Shown: positions 1 to 5,052 of the stretch, in pieces | Layout: each line of letters opens with the position of its first letter | How positions within the stretch are numbered: the stretch's first letter is position 1 | From: Candidatus Caenarcanum sp. | GTDB lineage: Bacteria; Cyanobacteriota; Vampirovibrionia; Gastranaerophilales; UBA9971 | Assembly: GCA_020720345.1 (NCBI GenBank) | Contig: DYOT01000062.1 | Location: 1 to 7,158 of the forward strand | Direction: 5' to 3' | DNA length: 7,158 nucleotides | Position numbers and translations under genes: made by a program | The notes under the pieces: model-generated | Seen by the model: the letters and a program-made list of their open reading frames with translations, nothing else | Database searches by the model: none | What the model was told of the DNA's origin: nothing

Positions 1-14
1 TGGTAAAAAAATGA

Positions 15-43
15 TTTAAATTTTCTAATAAAAATTATATAAT
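15..43 (+). promoter_or_regulatory. Putative sigma-70-type promoter for the EF-G-like gene
   Basis: A -35-like TTTAAA (15-20) and a perfect -10 TATAAT (38-43) are separated by 17 nt, predicting a start near 50 and a leader of about 60 nt before the ATG at 112. A second perfect TATAAT lies at 91-96, but it has no recognisable -35 and would begin the transcript inside or after the ribosome binding site, so the upstream pair is preferred. A+T-rich DNA yields such hexamers by chance. Confidence 0.5.
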
Positions 44-111
44 AATTAGATGTCCAAAATTCTCTGCAACTAATTTGTTATTGTCGTTTATATAATTTAT
101 GGGGGTAACGT

Positions 112-2202
112 ATGAGCAGTCATGAAACATCCGCTATCAGAAACGTTGGGTTAGTAGGACACGTAGGAACGGGAAAGACATCTCTTGCTGATGCAATTTT
201 ATTTAATGCAGGTCAAAATACTCGTCTTGGCAAAGTTGACCATGACACTTCCCTTCTGGATTATGAACCGGAAGAAATGAAAAGAAGAACAACAATAAGT
301 TCTGCAATTGCAAGTTTTAACTGGAAAAATAAGCTTATAAATCTTATGGATACCCCTGGTTCGGCAAACTTTATTGCTGATACAAGAAGCTGCATGTTGG
401 GCATGGATTCAATAATTGCAGTTTTCGATTCTTTTGACGGCTTAAAAATTCAGTCTGAAAAACTCATAAAGCAGTCAAAAAGCTCAGGCATTTCAATGGC
501 TATTTTCATAAACAAGCTTGAAAGAGAAAATTCAAATTACAAATCTGTCGTTGAAAGCTTTGAAAAATCACTGGAAGCAAAACCTGTTCTTCTTCAGATG
601 CCTTTAGGTCAGGACCATTCTTTTAATGGAATTATAGATTTATTAACGCAGAAAGCCCTTGTTTTTGAGTTGAATGAAAGCGGAAAATTCACCGTTCAGG
701 ATATTCCTGCCGATTTAAAAGCAGAAGTTGATGCTTTGAGAGAAAAGTCATTGGAATCAATAGTAGAATGCGATGATGAAATTCTTGAAAAATATCTTGA
801 AGGGCAGGCTTTAACTGATGAAGAGATACAGAAAGCTCTTAAAGCAGGGATTGTAAATGGTCAAATTACCCCTGTTCTTTTTGGTTCTGCTTTAAAGAAC
901 ATTGGAGTCGCACAGTTACTTGATTTTATAACAAATTATATGCCTTCCCCCATAGAAAGAGGCGAAATCAAAGGGGTAAGTCCTGACGGAAGCGAAATAA
1001 AAATTAAGCCTTCAGAGTCAGAGCCGTTAGCAGCTTCAGTATTTAAAACTATAATTGATCCTTATGCAGGACAGCTGACTATAATGAGAGTTTTCTCTGG
1101 GAAAATAGTTTCTGATTCTAATATTTATAATATTTCCAAAAAATCAAAAGAAAGAATAGGACAAATTCTGCGCCTTATAGGTAAAAAACACGAAGCGGTT
1201 CAGCAGGCAGTAGCCGGTGATATAATTGCGGTTGCAAAATTAAAAGAAACACATACAGGAGACAGTTTCTGCGATGAAAAGCACCCTGTTTTAATTACGC
1301 CCGTTGCGCTCCCTAATGCTGTCATTTCATTTGCTATAAAGCCAAAAAGCAAGGGTGATGAAGATAAAATCCATTCAGGCTTGAAAAAACTTATGGAAGA
1401 AGACCCGACTTTGCATATAACAAGAGATATGCAGACAAAAGAAATGATTCTTTCCGGAATGGGACAGGTTCATCTTGATGTGGCAATAGAAAAACTTAAA
1501 AGGAAATTCGGGACGGAAGTTCTTCTGGAAGCCCCGAAAATTCCTTATAAAGAAACAATTATTGGAAATACAAAGATACAGGGTAAATATAAAAAACAGT
1601 CCGGCGGAAAAGGACAGTATGGCGACTGCTCTATAGAAATTCATCCACTTGAAAGGGGCAAAGGCTTTGAATTTGTGGACAATGTCGTAGGCGGAGCAAT
1701 TCCGAGACAATACATTCCAGCTGTGGAGAACGGCATCAAGGAAGCCATGGTTGATGGTGTTATTGCCGGATATCCTGTGGTTGACGTACAAATAGTACTT
1801 TATGACGGAAGTTATCACCCTGTTGACTCTTCGGAGATGGCTTTCAAGGTGGCAGGCTCAATGGCTTTTAAAAAAGGCTTTGTGCAGGCAAATCCGGTTA
1901 TCCTTGAACCCGTAATGCATGTTGAAATCGCAGTGCCTGAGAAATATGTCGGTGATATTATGGGCGATTTAAACAGCAGAAGGGGAAGAATGCTTGGGGT
2001 TGACACAGAAGGGCATACCCAGACTGTTAAAGCCGAAATACCTATGGCGGAAATGCTTCAATATTCTCCCGCATTGAACTCTATGACCAGCGGAGCCGGT
2101 GTGTTTTCAATGGAATTCTCTCATTACGAGCAAGTTCCTGCGCATTTAACCCCGAAAATAATTGAAGAAAACAAGGTCAATATCAAAGTGAGCGAGCATT
2201 AA
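112..2202 (+). CDS. EF-G-like translational GTPase (EF-G2 type paralogue)
   Basis: A 696-residue cytoplasmic protein with the full EF-G layout: G domain, domain II, domains III-V. Normal EF-G drives tRNA-mRNA translocation with GTP. The P-loop GHVGTGKT is at residues 16-23, the switch I threonine is T61, and DTPG is at 80-83. The G5-like GSALKN sits before domain II. Domain IV is well conserved: SGGKGQYG, and SYHPVDSSEMAFK with the tip histidine. Domain V has the LNSRRGRMLG stretch. The G domain is divergent: the catalytic histidine after DTPG is Ser84, the guanine-recognition NKxD is NKLE (134-137), and switch I reads RRTTI where EF-G has RGITI. These changes place it with EF-G2-like paralogues rather than the housekeeping fusA, which usually sits beside rpsL/rpsG/tuf; here the neighbour is a tRNA. 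The start is the first ATG, 6 nt after GGGGG (101-105). Whether it translocates, or acts in stress or recycling, cannot be told from sequence. Confidence 0.9.
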   Translation: MSSHETSAIRNVGLVGHVGTGKTSLADAILFNAGQNTRLGKVDHDTSLLDYEPEEMKRRTTISSAIASFNWKNKLINLMDTPGSANFIADTRSCMLGMDSIIAVFDSFDGLKIQSEKLIKQSKSSGISMAIFINKLERENSNYKSVVESFEKSLEAKPVLLQMPLGQDHSFNGIIDLLTQKALVFELNESGKFTVQDIPADLKAEVDALREKSLESIVECDDEILEKYLEGQALTDEEIQKALKAGIVNGQITPVLFGSALKNIGVAQLLDFITNYMPSPIERGEIKGVSPDGSEIKIKPSESEPLAASVFKTIIDPYAGQLTIMRVFSGKIVSDSNIYNISKKSKERIGQILRLIGKKHEAVQQAVAGDIIAVAKLKETHTGDSFCDEKHPVLITPVALPNAVISFAIKPKSKGDEDKIHSGLKKLMEEDPTLHITRDMQTKEMILSGMGQVHLDVAIEKLKRKFGTEVLLEAPKIPYKETIIGNTKIQGKYKKQSGGKGQYGDCSIEIHPLERGKGFEFVDNVVGGAIPRQYIPAVENGIKEAMVDGVIAGYPVVDVQIVLYDGSYHPVDSSEMAFKVAGSMAFKKGFVQANPVILEPVMHVEIAVPEKYVGDIMGDLNSRRGRMLGVDTEGHTQTVKAEIPMAEMLQYSPALNSMTSGAGVFSMEFSHYEQVPAHLTPKIIEENKVNIKVSEH

Positions 2203-2242
2203 AAATACATTTTCGTTTAATAATCAGGAATTTTTTCAGAAG

Positions 2243-2259
2243 TGTAAAAAATATTTACA
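2243..2259. promoter_or_regulatory. Inverted repeat upstream of the tRNA promoter (possible operator)
   Basis: TGTAAA (2243-2248) and TTTACA (2254-2259) are exact reverse complements separated by AAATA. The repeat ends 12 nt before the proposed -10 box, so it covers the -35 region and could be an operator. It could also be a weak A+T-only terminator for the EF-G-like gene, because a T-rich stretch follows. The sequence does not distinguish these. Confidence 0.35.
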
Positions 2260-2268
2260 TTTATATTA

Positions 2269-2277
2269 TGTTATAGT
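2269..2277 (+). promoter_or_regulatory. Extended -10 promoter for tRNA-Leu and the infC operon
   Basis: TG-T-TATAGT is an extended -10 element (TGnTATAAT, one mismatch). No good -35 lies 16-18 nt upstream, as is common for extended -10 promoters. The predicted start is near 2284, about 38 nt before the mature tRNA 5' end. No terminator separates the tRNA from infC, so this is the only clear promoter for both. Confidence 0.45.
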
Positions 2278-2290
2278 AACATTCATACTG

Positions 2291-2311
2291 AATGAGCTTT
2301 TGAAGCTCGTT
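2291..2311 (+). other. Hairpin in the tRNA 5' leader
   Basis: AATGAGCTT and AAGCTCGTT pair over 9 bp (one T-G wobble) around a TTG loop, ending 10 nt before the tRNA. No T-run follows, so it is not a typical terminator. It may protect the 5' leader or affect RNase P processing; that role is inference. Confidence 0.45.
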
Positions 2312-2321
2312 CTAGTAATAT

Positions 2322-2403
2322 GCCGAAGTGGTGAAATTGGCATACACGCATGATTCAGGTTCATGTGGGGCAACCCGTGCGGGTTCGAGTCCCGCCTTCG
2401 GCA
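2322..2403 (+). tRNA. tRNA-Leu (anticodon CAG)
   Basis: The 82-nt sequence folds as a class II tRNA. The 7-bp acceptor stem is GCCGAAG/CTTCGGC with discriminator A at 2403. The D stem is GTG/CAC with GG in the loop, and the anticodon stem is CATGA/TCATG. The loop TTCAGGT places CAG at 2356-2358, reading CUG. The long variable arm has GGG/CCC around GCAA, and the T arm is GCGGG-TTCGAGT-CCCGC. The long variable arm, discriminator A73 and anticodon all say leucine. The 3' CCA is not encoded (GGT follows), so CCA-adding enzyme is required. The gene lies 37 nt upstream of the infC start with no intervening terminator, so infC mRNA probably arises by processing of a tRNA-mRNA transcript. Confidence 0.97.
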
Positions 2404-2428
2404 GGTATCAAAATCAAATTACAAACAT

Positions 2429-2443
2429 AGGAGAACAGTTATC
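2429..2443 (+). promoter_or_regulatory. Ribosome binding site and AUC start codon of infC
   Basis: AGGAGA (2429-2434) lies 7 nt (counting from AGGAG) before ATC at 2441, which is in frame with infC. No other strong SD occurs between the tRNA and the conserved body. GTT at 2438 is also in frame but too close, and the ATT pair at 2480-2485 has no SD. This site therefore decides the start. Confidence 0.75.
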
Positions 2444-2983
2444 AGCAACGTTAAAATTACAGGGCACAAATCATCAGCTATTATTAATGAACAAGTCAGA
2501 TCAAACGAAGTCAGGCTCATTGATGATGAAGGCGTAAACCACGGCGTTATAAAAACAAGTGTTGCATTACAAATGGCTTATGAAAGGGATCTCGACCTTG
2601 TTCTTGTCAGTCCCGATCAGGATCCTCCTGTAGCTAAAATTTTAGACTATGGAAAGTACAGATTTGAAACAGAAAAACGTGCAAAAGATGCCAGAAAAAA
2701 ACAACACACCGTTGATGTTAAAGAAGTTAAGATGCGATATAAAATTGATCTTCATGATTATGAGGTCAAGGTTAAAAATATAAAGAAATTTCTTGCTTCT
2801 GGAAATAAAGTTAAGATCATGGTAATGTTGAAAGGTCGTGAAATTCAGCATACTAATCTGGCTTTTGACTTGATAAACAGAATAAACCTTGATATAGAAG
2901 GTGAAAACTATGTTCTGGAAAAGAAAGCTTCAATGGAAGGTAAAAATGCTGTAATGATAATTGCACCCGCAAGTTCTTCCTAG
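2441..2983 (+). CDS. infC: Translation initiation factor IF-3 with a non-canonical AUC start
   Basis: IF3 binds the 30S subunit, prevents premature 50S joining and checks the initiator tRNA and start codon. The predicted protein has 180 residues, a normal family length. The N-terminal domain begins near INEQVRSNEVRLID (about residues 15-28), and the family signature PPVAKILDYGKYRFE is at about 62-76. A lysine-rich linker follows, then the C-terminal 30S-binding domain (VDVKEVKMRY to the end). The start is inferred: no in-frame ATG, GTG or TTG exists until ATG 2573, which would remove 44 residues and most of the N domain. ATC 2441 has an SD at ideal spacing. In E. coli, infC starts at AUU and IF3 represses its own mRNA by rejecting such codons; AUC should behave likewise. 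It heads infC-rpmI-rplT, with rpmI 50 nt downstream and tRNA-Leu just upstream. The thrS gene that precedes infC in E. coli is absent here. Confidence 0.95.
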   Translation: MSNVKITGHKSSAIINEQVRSNEVRLIDDEGVNHGVIKTSVALQMAYERDLDLVLVSPDQDPPVAKILDYGKYRFETEKRAKDARKKQHTVDVKEVKMRYKIDLHDYEVKVKNIKKFLASGNKVKIMVMLKGREIQHTNLAFDLINRINLDIEGENYVLEKKASMEGKNAVMIIAPASSS

Positions 2984-3033
2984 TAAGATAAAGCGATAAT
3001 AAACATAAAATATAATCAGGAGAAAAATAAATC

Positions 3034-3243
3034 ATGCCTAAAATGAAGACTCACAGGGCCGGAGCAAAAAGATACAAAGTTACAGCAAATGGAAAAATTT
3101 TACGCAGAAAAGCAGGTAAAAAACACTTGCTCGGGCATAAAACGTCAGGCAGAAAAAACCGTTTAAGTGGAACAACGGAAGTATTTGCAGGCAATATTGA
3201 AAAAATTAAACTTGAATTGCCTTACATTAAATATTCAAGATAA
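3034..3243 (+). CDS. rpmI: Large-subunit ribosomal protein L35 (bL35)
   Basis: A 69-residue, strongly basic protein of typical family length (about 65 residues). The N-terminal MPKMKTHRAGAKRYKVT matches the L35 signature PKMKTHRGAAKRFK. The central KAGKKHLLGHKTSGRKNRL is also characteristic; the C-terminal tail is more variable. L35 binds 23S rRNA in the 50S subunit. The start is ATG 3034, 11 nt after AGGAG (3018-3022), and the gene lies 50 nt after infC, in the usual infC-rpmI-rplT order. The stop codon overlaps the left arm of an A+T-rich 9-bp hairpin (3237-3245 with 3252-3260), which also contains a T-run. That could pause transcription, but it is too weak to call a terminator. Confidence 0.97.
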   Translation: MPKMKTHRAGAKRYKVTANGKILRRKAGKKHLLGHKTSGRKNRLSGTTEVFAGNIEKIKLELPYIKYSR

Positions 3244-3441
3244 AATCGTTTTTTTATCTTAGCCCTTTCCCTTATGGAATTAATATAGTTTTCCATTTCG
3301 GCAGGGAAGTATTTGCCGACTGATAAGTTCCAAGACATGAAGCGATTACTTAACCGGTGCATTAGTACTTTACCTTGACACCCTAAATTTAAGAATGAAT
3401 AATAGATATAATAAATAAAATGAATAAGGAGAAATAAAAAA
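3244..3441 (+). promoter_or_regulatory. Structured rpmI-rplT intergenic region, candidate L20-responsive leader
   Basis: The 198-nt gap is long for this operon and has no credible gene. Visible pairings on the plus strand: ATGGAA (3274-3279) with TTCCAT (3291-3296), and TCGGCA (3298-3303) with TGCCGA (3314-3319). The loop of the second hairpin starts GGGAA (3304-3308), which can pair with TTCCC (3267-3271) to give a pseudoknot. GGTG (3356-3359) can pair with CACC (3379-3382). L20 is known to repress its own operon through a structured, pseudoknotted mRNA that mimics its 23S site. Calling this region an L20 leader is inference; I recognise no conserved consensus. Confidence 0.3.
3375..3403 (+). 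promoter_or_regulatory. Putative internal promoter for rplT
   Basis: A perfect -35 TTGACA (3375-3380) is followed after 17 nt by AATAAT (3398-3403), five of six bases of the -10 consensus. The predicted start near 3410 leaves a leader of about 30 nt containing AAGGAG (3426-3431), 10 nt before the rplT ATG. A perfect TATAAT at 3407-3412 sits 26 nt from the -35, too far to use it. If active, L20 could be made without IF3 and L35. Confidence 0.5.
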
Positions 3442-3804
3442 ATGGCAAGGGTAAAGCGAGGGAATGTCCTTCGCAAAAGACATAAAAAAATACTTAAGCT
3501 GGCTAAAAGCTTTAAGGGATCAAGAAGCAGATTATTTATTGTAGCCAATCAGGCTGTGATGAAAGCCCTTAAATACCAGTACAGAGACCGCCGCAACAAA
3601 AAAAGAATGTTCAGGCGTCTATGGATTACAAGAATTAACGCTGCGGTTAGACAGCATGGCTTAAGCTACAGCAGATTTATTAATGCGCTTAGCAAGGCAA
3701 ATATTACAGTAAACAGAAAAATGTTGGCTGATATTGCTGTAAAAGATCCCGAGGCTTTCAAACAAGTTGTTGAGATGGCAAAAGAAAAATTACTTGCTGC
3801 TTAG
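3442..3804 (+). CDS. rplT: Large-subunit ribosomal protein L20 (bL20)
   Basis: A 120-residue basic protein of the usual L20 length. The N-terminal half (MARVKRGNVLRKRHKKILKL, then KGSRSRLF and YQYRDRRNKKRMFRRLW to about residue 60) is the long RNA-binding extension plus the core signature. The globular half includes INAAVRQHGLSYSRF and NRKMLADIAVKDPEAF. L20 binds 23S rRNA domain II, is essential early in 50S assembly, and in several bacteria represses its own operon. The start is ATG 3442, preceded by AAGGAG (3426-3431) 10 nt away. It is the last gene of the infC cluster and is followed 25 nt later by a strong terminator. The 198-nt separation from rpmI and a promoter-like sequence suggest partly independent expression. 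Confidence 0.98.
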   Translation: MARVKRGNVLRKRHKKILKLAKSFKGSRSRLFIVANQAVMKALKYQYRDRRNKKRMFRRLWITRINAAVRQHGLSYSRFINALSKANITVNRKMLADIAVKDPEAFKQVVEMAKEKLLAA

Positions 3805-3829
3805 GGCATAAATTGAAAATAAATGGTTT

Positions 3830-3855
3830 AAAAAAGGAGCAATTGCTCCTTTTTT
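3830..3855. terminator. Bidirectional rho-independent terminator between rplT and the UDG gene
   Basis: A perfect 26-bp palindrome: GGAGC pairs with GCTCC around AATT, flanked by six A on the left and six T on the right. In either direction a GC-containing stem is followed by at least six U. It ends rplT transcription (stop at 3804) and that of the convergent glycosylase gene, whose stop is at 3864. Confidence 0.95.
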
Positions 3856-3863
3856 AGTGCTTA

Positions 3864-4484
3864 TTAAAGTTCATCCAAAATTCTTTTAATGTCCTGCAAT
3901 GTAAGCCACTGTGGCGAACCCTCAGCTTTTGACTGATTGCGCAGCAAATAAGACGGATGCAGAAGAGGCATCATCTTTGCCCCGAAAGGTCCGTTAAACC
4001 ACTGCCCCCTTATTTTAGTGATGCCTGACTTAATCTCAAGCATGGATTTTACAGCGGTTGCACCGCATAAAATTATGATTTCAGGTCGCATAATCTGAAT
4101 TTGAGCATCAAGATATTGACGGCATGCTTTTATTTCTTTATCATTAGGAGTCCTGTTTTCGGGGGGGCGGCATTTTACAATATTGCAAATATAAATATTT
4201 TTTTCTCTGGAAAAGTCCTGTGTTTGCAAAATTTTATCGAGAAGCTGACCTGCCTTGCCCACAAAAGGTCTGCCGCTATTATCTTCCTGTTGCCCAGGGC
4301 CTTCGCCAATAAGCATTATTTTAGAAGCTAAAACTCCTTCACCAAATACAACTTTTGTTCTTGTTTTTGATAAATCGCATTTATAGCAATAATTGCAAAC
4401 ATTCTGAACTTCCTGAAGAGTTTTATTTCTTAATTCCTGAGTTGTATTATCAAAATTAAAGAGGCTCTGCTGATTATTTGGCAT
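3864..4484 (-). CDS. Family 4 uracil-DNA glycosylase, [4Fe-4S] type
   Basis: Removes uracil from DNA (from cytosine deamination or dUTP incorporation), starting base excision repair. The predicted 206 residues match family 4 length (about 190-220). Iron-sulfur ligands fit the family pattern: C33-x2-C36, then C105 and C121, 16 apart; an extra C30 precedes them. Active-site motif A is GEGPGQQED (60-68), followed by SGRPFVGKAGQLLD; NIVKCRPPENRTP (101-113) is the family Fe-S segment. LLHPSYLLR (174-182) supplies the catalytic-motif histidine H176. ATG 4484 is chosen because AAGGAA (4495-4500) lies 10 nt upstream. An in-frame ATG at 4520 would add 12 residues but has no SD and lies in A/T-only sequence. 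The N-terminal QQSLFNFD stretch resembles a short beta-clamp-binding-like peptide (speculative). The gene is convergent with rplT and appears to be a single-gene unit; its promoter is not clear. Confidence 0.95.
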   Translation of the reverse strand: MPNNQQSLFNFDNTTQELRNKTLQEVQNVCNYCYKCDLSKTRTKVVFGEGVLASKIMLIGEGPGQQEDNSGRPFVGKAGQLLDKILQTQDFSREKNIYICNIVKCRPPENRTPNDKEIKACRQYLDAQIQIMRPEIIILCGATAVKSMLEIKSGITKIRGQWFNGPFGAKMMPLLHPSYLLRNQSKAEGSPQWLTLQDIKRILDEL

Positions 4485-4599
4485 GTTTGTAATATTCCTT
4501 TTCCAGTACAAAAGTATCATAAAAAAAATATAAATTAATATTTAAGATTATTGAAAAGATAACGCCTAAAGAGAATAAAATTTAACATTTATGATTCTA

Positions 4600-4676
4600 C
4601 AATTAAAGAGTGAATCCTCAACTCTTCTAAATTTACTTGCTACTCAAAGTCTCTGACATTCAGAGACTTTTTTTTG
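4600..4676 (+). ncRNA. Candidate small RNA ending at an orphan terminator
   Basis: A -10-like TATGAT (4590-4595) predicts a start near 4602 and an RNA of about 75 nt. It would contain a hairpin AAGAGT/ACTCTT (4606-4611 with 4621-4626, 9-nt loop) and then the terminator hairpin at 4646-4670. No open reading frame with a start and SD fits in this span. The RNA would run away from the glycosylase gene, which starts at 4484 on the other strand. The -35 region is weak, so the promoter call is tentative; the terminator is the strong evidence. Confidence 0.4.
4646..4676 (+). terminator. Strong plus-strand rho-independent terminator with no upstream gene
   Basis: AAAGTCTCTG (4646-4655) and CAGAGACTTT (4661-4670) pair perfectly over 10 bp around ACATT. 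The T-run covers 4668-4675 and is followed by G and more T. Read on the minus strand the hairpin is followed by only three T, so it works on the plus strand only. The nearest plus-strand gene, rplT, already ended at the 3830-3855 terminator. Confidence 0.9.
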
Positions 4677-4743
4677 TTTTTTTTAAATAGGGAAATTGTC
4701 TTATCAGGGAAATTGATTTATATCGAGAATCCTTATCCTGTTT

Positions 4744-4868
4744 ATCGTTGCATTTAATTTAAAAACGTCATGCTGAACTTGTTTCAGCATCTTTCCGGCT
4801 TTGAATTAAAGCTTTAAGTTGTTTTTTGGATAGATTCCGAAACAAGTTCGGAATGACAGGACAACGAT
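4744..4868. repeat. Palindromic intergenic repeat (MITE- or REP-like)
   Basis: Outer inverted repeat ATCGTTG (4744-4750)/CAACGAT (4862-4868) encloses a 91-bp core (4767-4857) that begins GTCAT and ends ATGAC. The core's 26-nt ends match as inverted repeats at 22 of 26 positions. Each end is itself a perfect 7-bp hairpin: ATGCTGA/TCAGCAT with loop ACTTGTT, and ATTCCGA/TCGGAAT with loop AACAAGT. The two loops are exact complements. A 12-bp palindrome TTAAAGCTTTAA (4806-4817) lies between them. Core ends of the GTCATGCTGAACTTGTTTCAGCATCT type recur between genes in many bacterial genomes as dispersed non-coding repeats. No transposase is present. Confidence 0.7.
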
Positions 4869-4906
4869 TTTGGGCAGAATTCAATTATCTTGACTGCCGT
4901 ATTCTT

Positions 4907-4944
4907 AAAAAAAATAAAAAACTCCAAATTTAATAATCTGGAGT
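4907..4944 (-). terminator. Minus-strand rho-independent terminator with no upstream gene
   Basis: Read on the minus strand, ACTCCAGATT and AATTTGGAGT form a 10-bp stem (one G-T wobble) with loop ATTA, followed by five more T, A and eight T. On the plus strand the hairpin is followed by AAGGGG, so it cannot terminate there. The minus-strand sequence feeding it (4945-5100 and into the GH77 gene) has no recognisable gene. Confidence 0.75.
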
Positions 4945-5043
4945 AAGGGGAGTTTGAGTGTTAAGGAGTTGTCGTATTTTATGATGAATATAAACTCAAA
5001 AAGTTCCCGAAAATAATAAATTTCTTTTTCCTGTATTTTTTGT
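4945..5043. other. Intergenic stretch upstream of the GH77 gene, no gene recognised
   Basis: GGAGT occurs at 4940-4944, 4949-4953 and 4965-4969; each can pair with ACTCC at 4921-4925, so the plus-strand RNA could fold in alternative ways. AAGGAG (4963-4968) precedes an ATG at 4981 that opens an 11-codon frame (MMNINSKSSRK, stop at 5014-5016). The frame is too short to judge and the spacing (12 nt) is long. I see nothing else. Confidence 0.3.
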
Positions 5044-5052
5044 TGATATAAT
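5044..5052 (+). promoter_or_regulatory. Extended -10 promoter of the GH77 gene
   Basis: TG-A-TATAAT is a perfect extended -10 element; the -35 region is only T-rich. The predicted start near 5059 gives a leader of about 42 nt containing GGAGG (5086-5090), 10 nt before ATG 5101. Confidence 0.6.

Noticed and set aside
1375..2006. Minus-strand frames of 147 and 63 codons inside the EF-G-like gene
   Set aside because: Both are antisense to conserved EF-G domains III-V, with compositions expected of a shadow frame.
2243..2320. T-box riboswitch or attenuator upstream of the tRNA/infC cluster
   Set aside because: No T-box consensus or terminator/antiterminator pair is visible in the roughly 80 nt available.
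2363..2440. ATG 2363, inside the tRNA, as the infC start
   Set aside because: It begins in the anticodon region of tRNA-Leu, has no SD, and would add 26 residues encoded by tRNA sequence. The SD at 2429-2434 points to ATC 2441.
2328..2537. A 69-codon plus-strand open frame covering the tRNA and the infC start
   Set aside because: It is in a different frame from infC, begins within the tRNA acceptor stem and shows no domain; an accidental frame.
3222..3548. A 108-codon minus-strand frame across the rpmI-rplT gap
   Set aside because: It is antisense to the start of rplT and the end of rpmI and has no SD. Its middle (about 3250-3390) looks slightly protein-like, so a decayed fragment is conceivable, but I recognise no family.
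4485..4520. ATG 4520 as the start of the uracil-DNA glycosylase
   Set aside because: No SD precedes it, and the added residues are not family sequence; ATG 4484 has AAGGAA 10 nt upstream.
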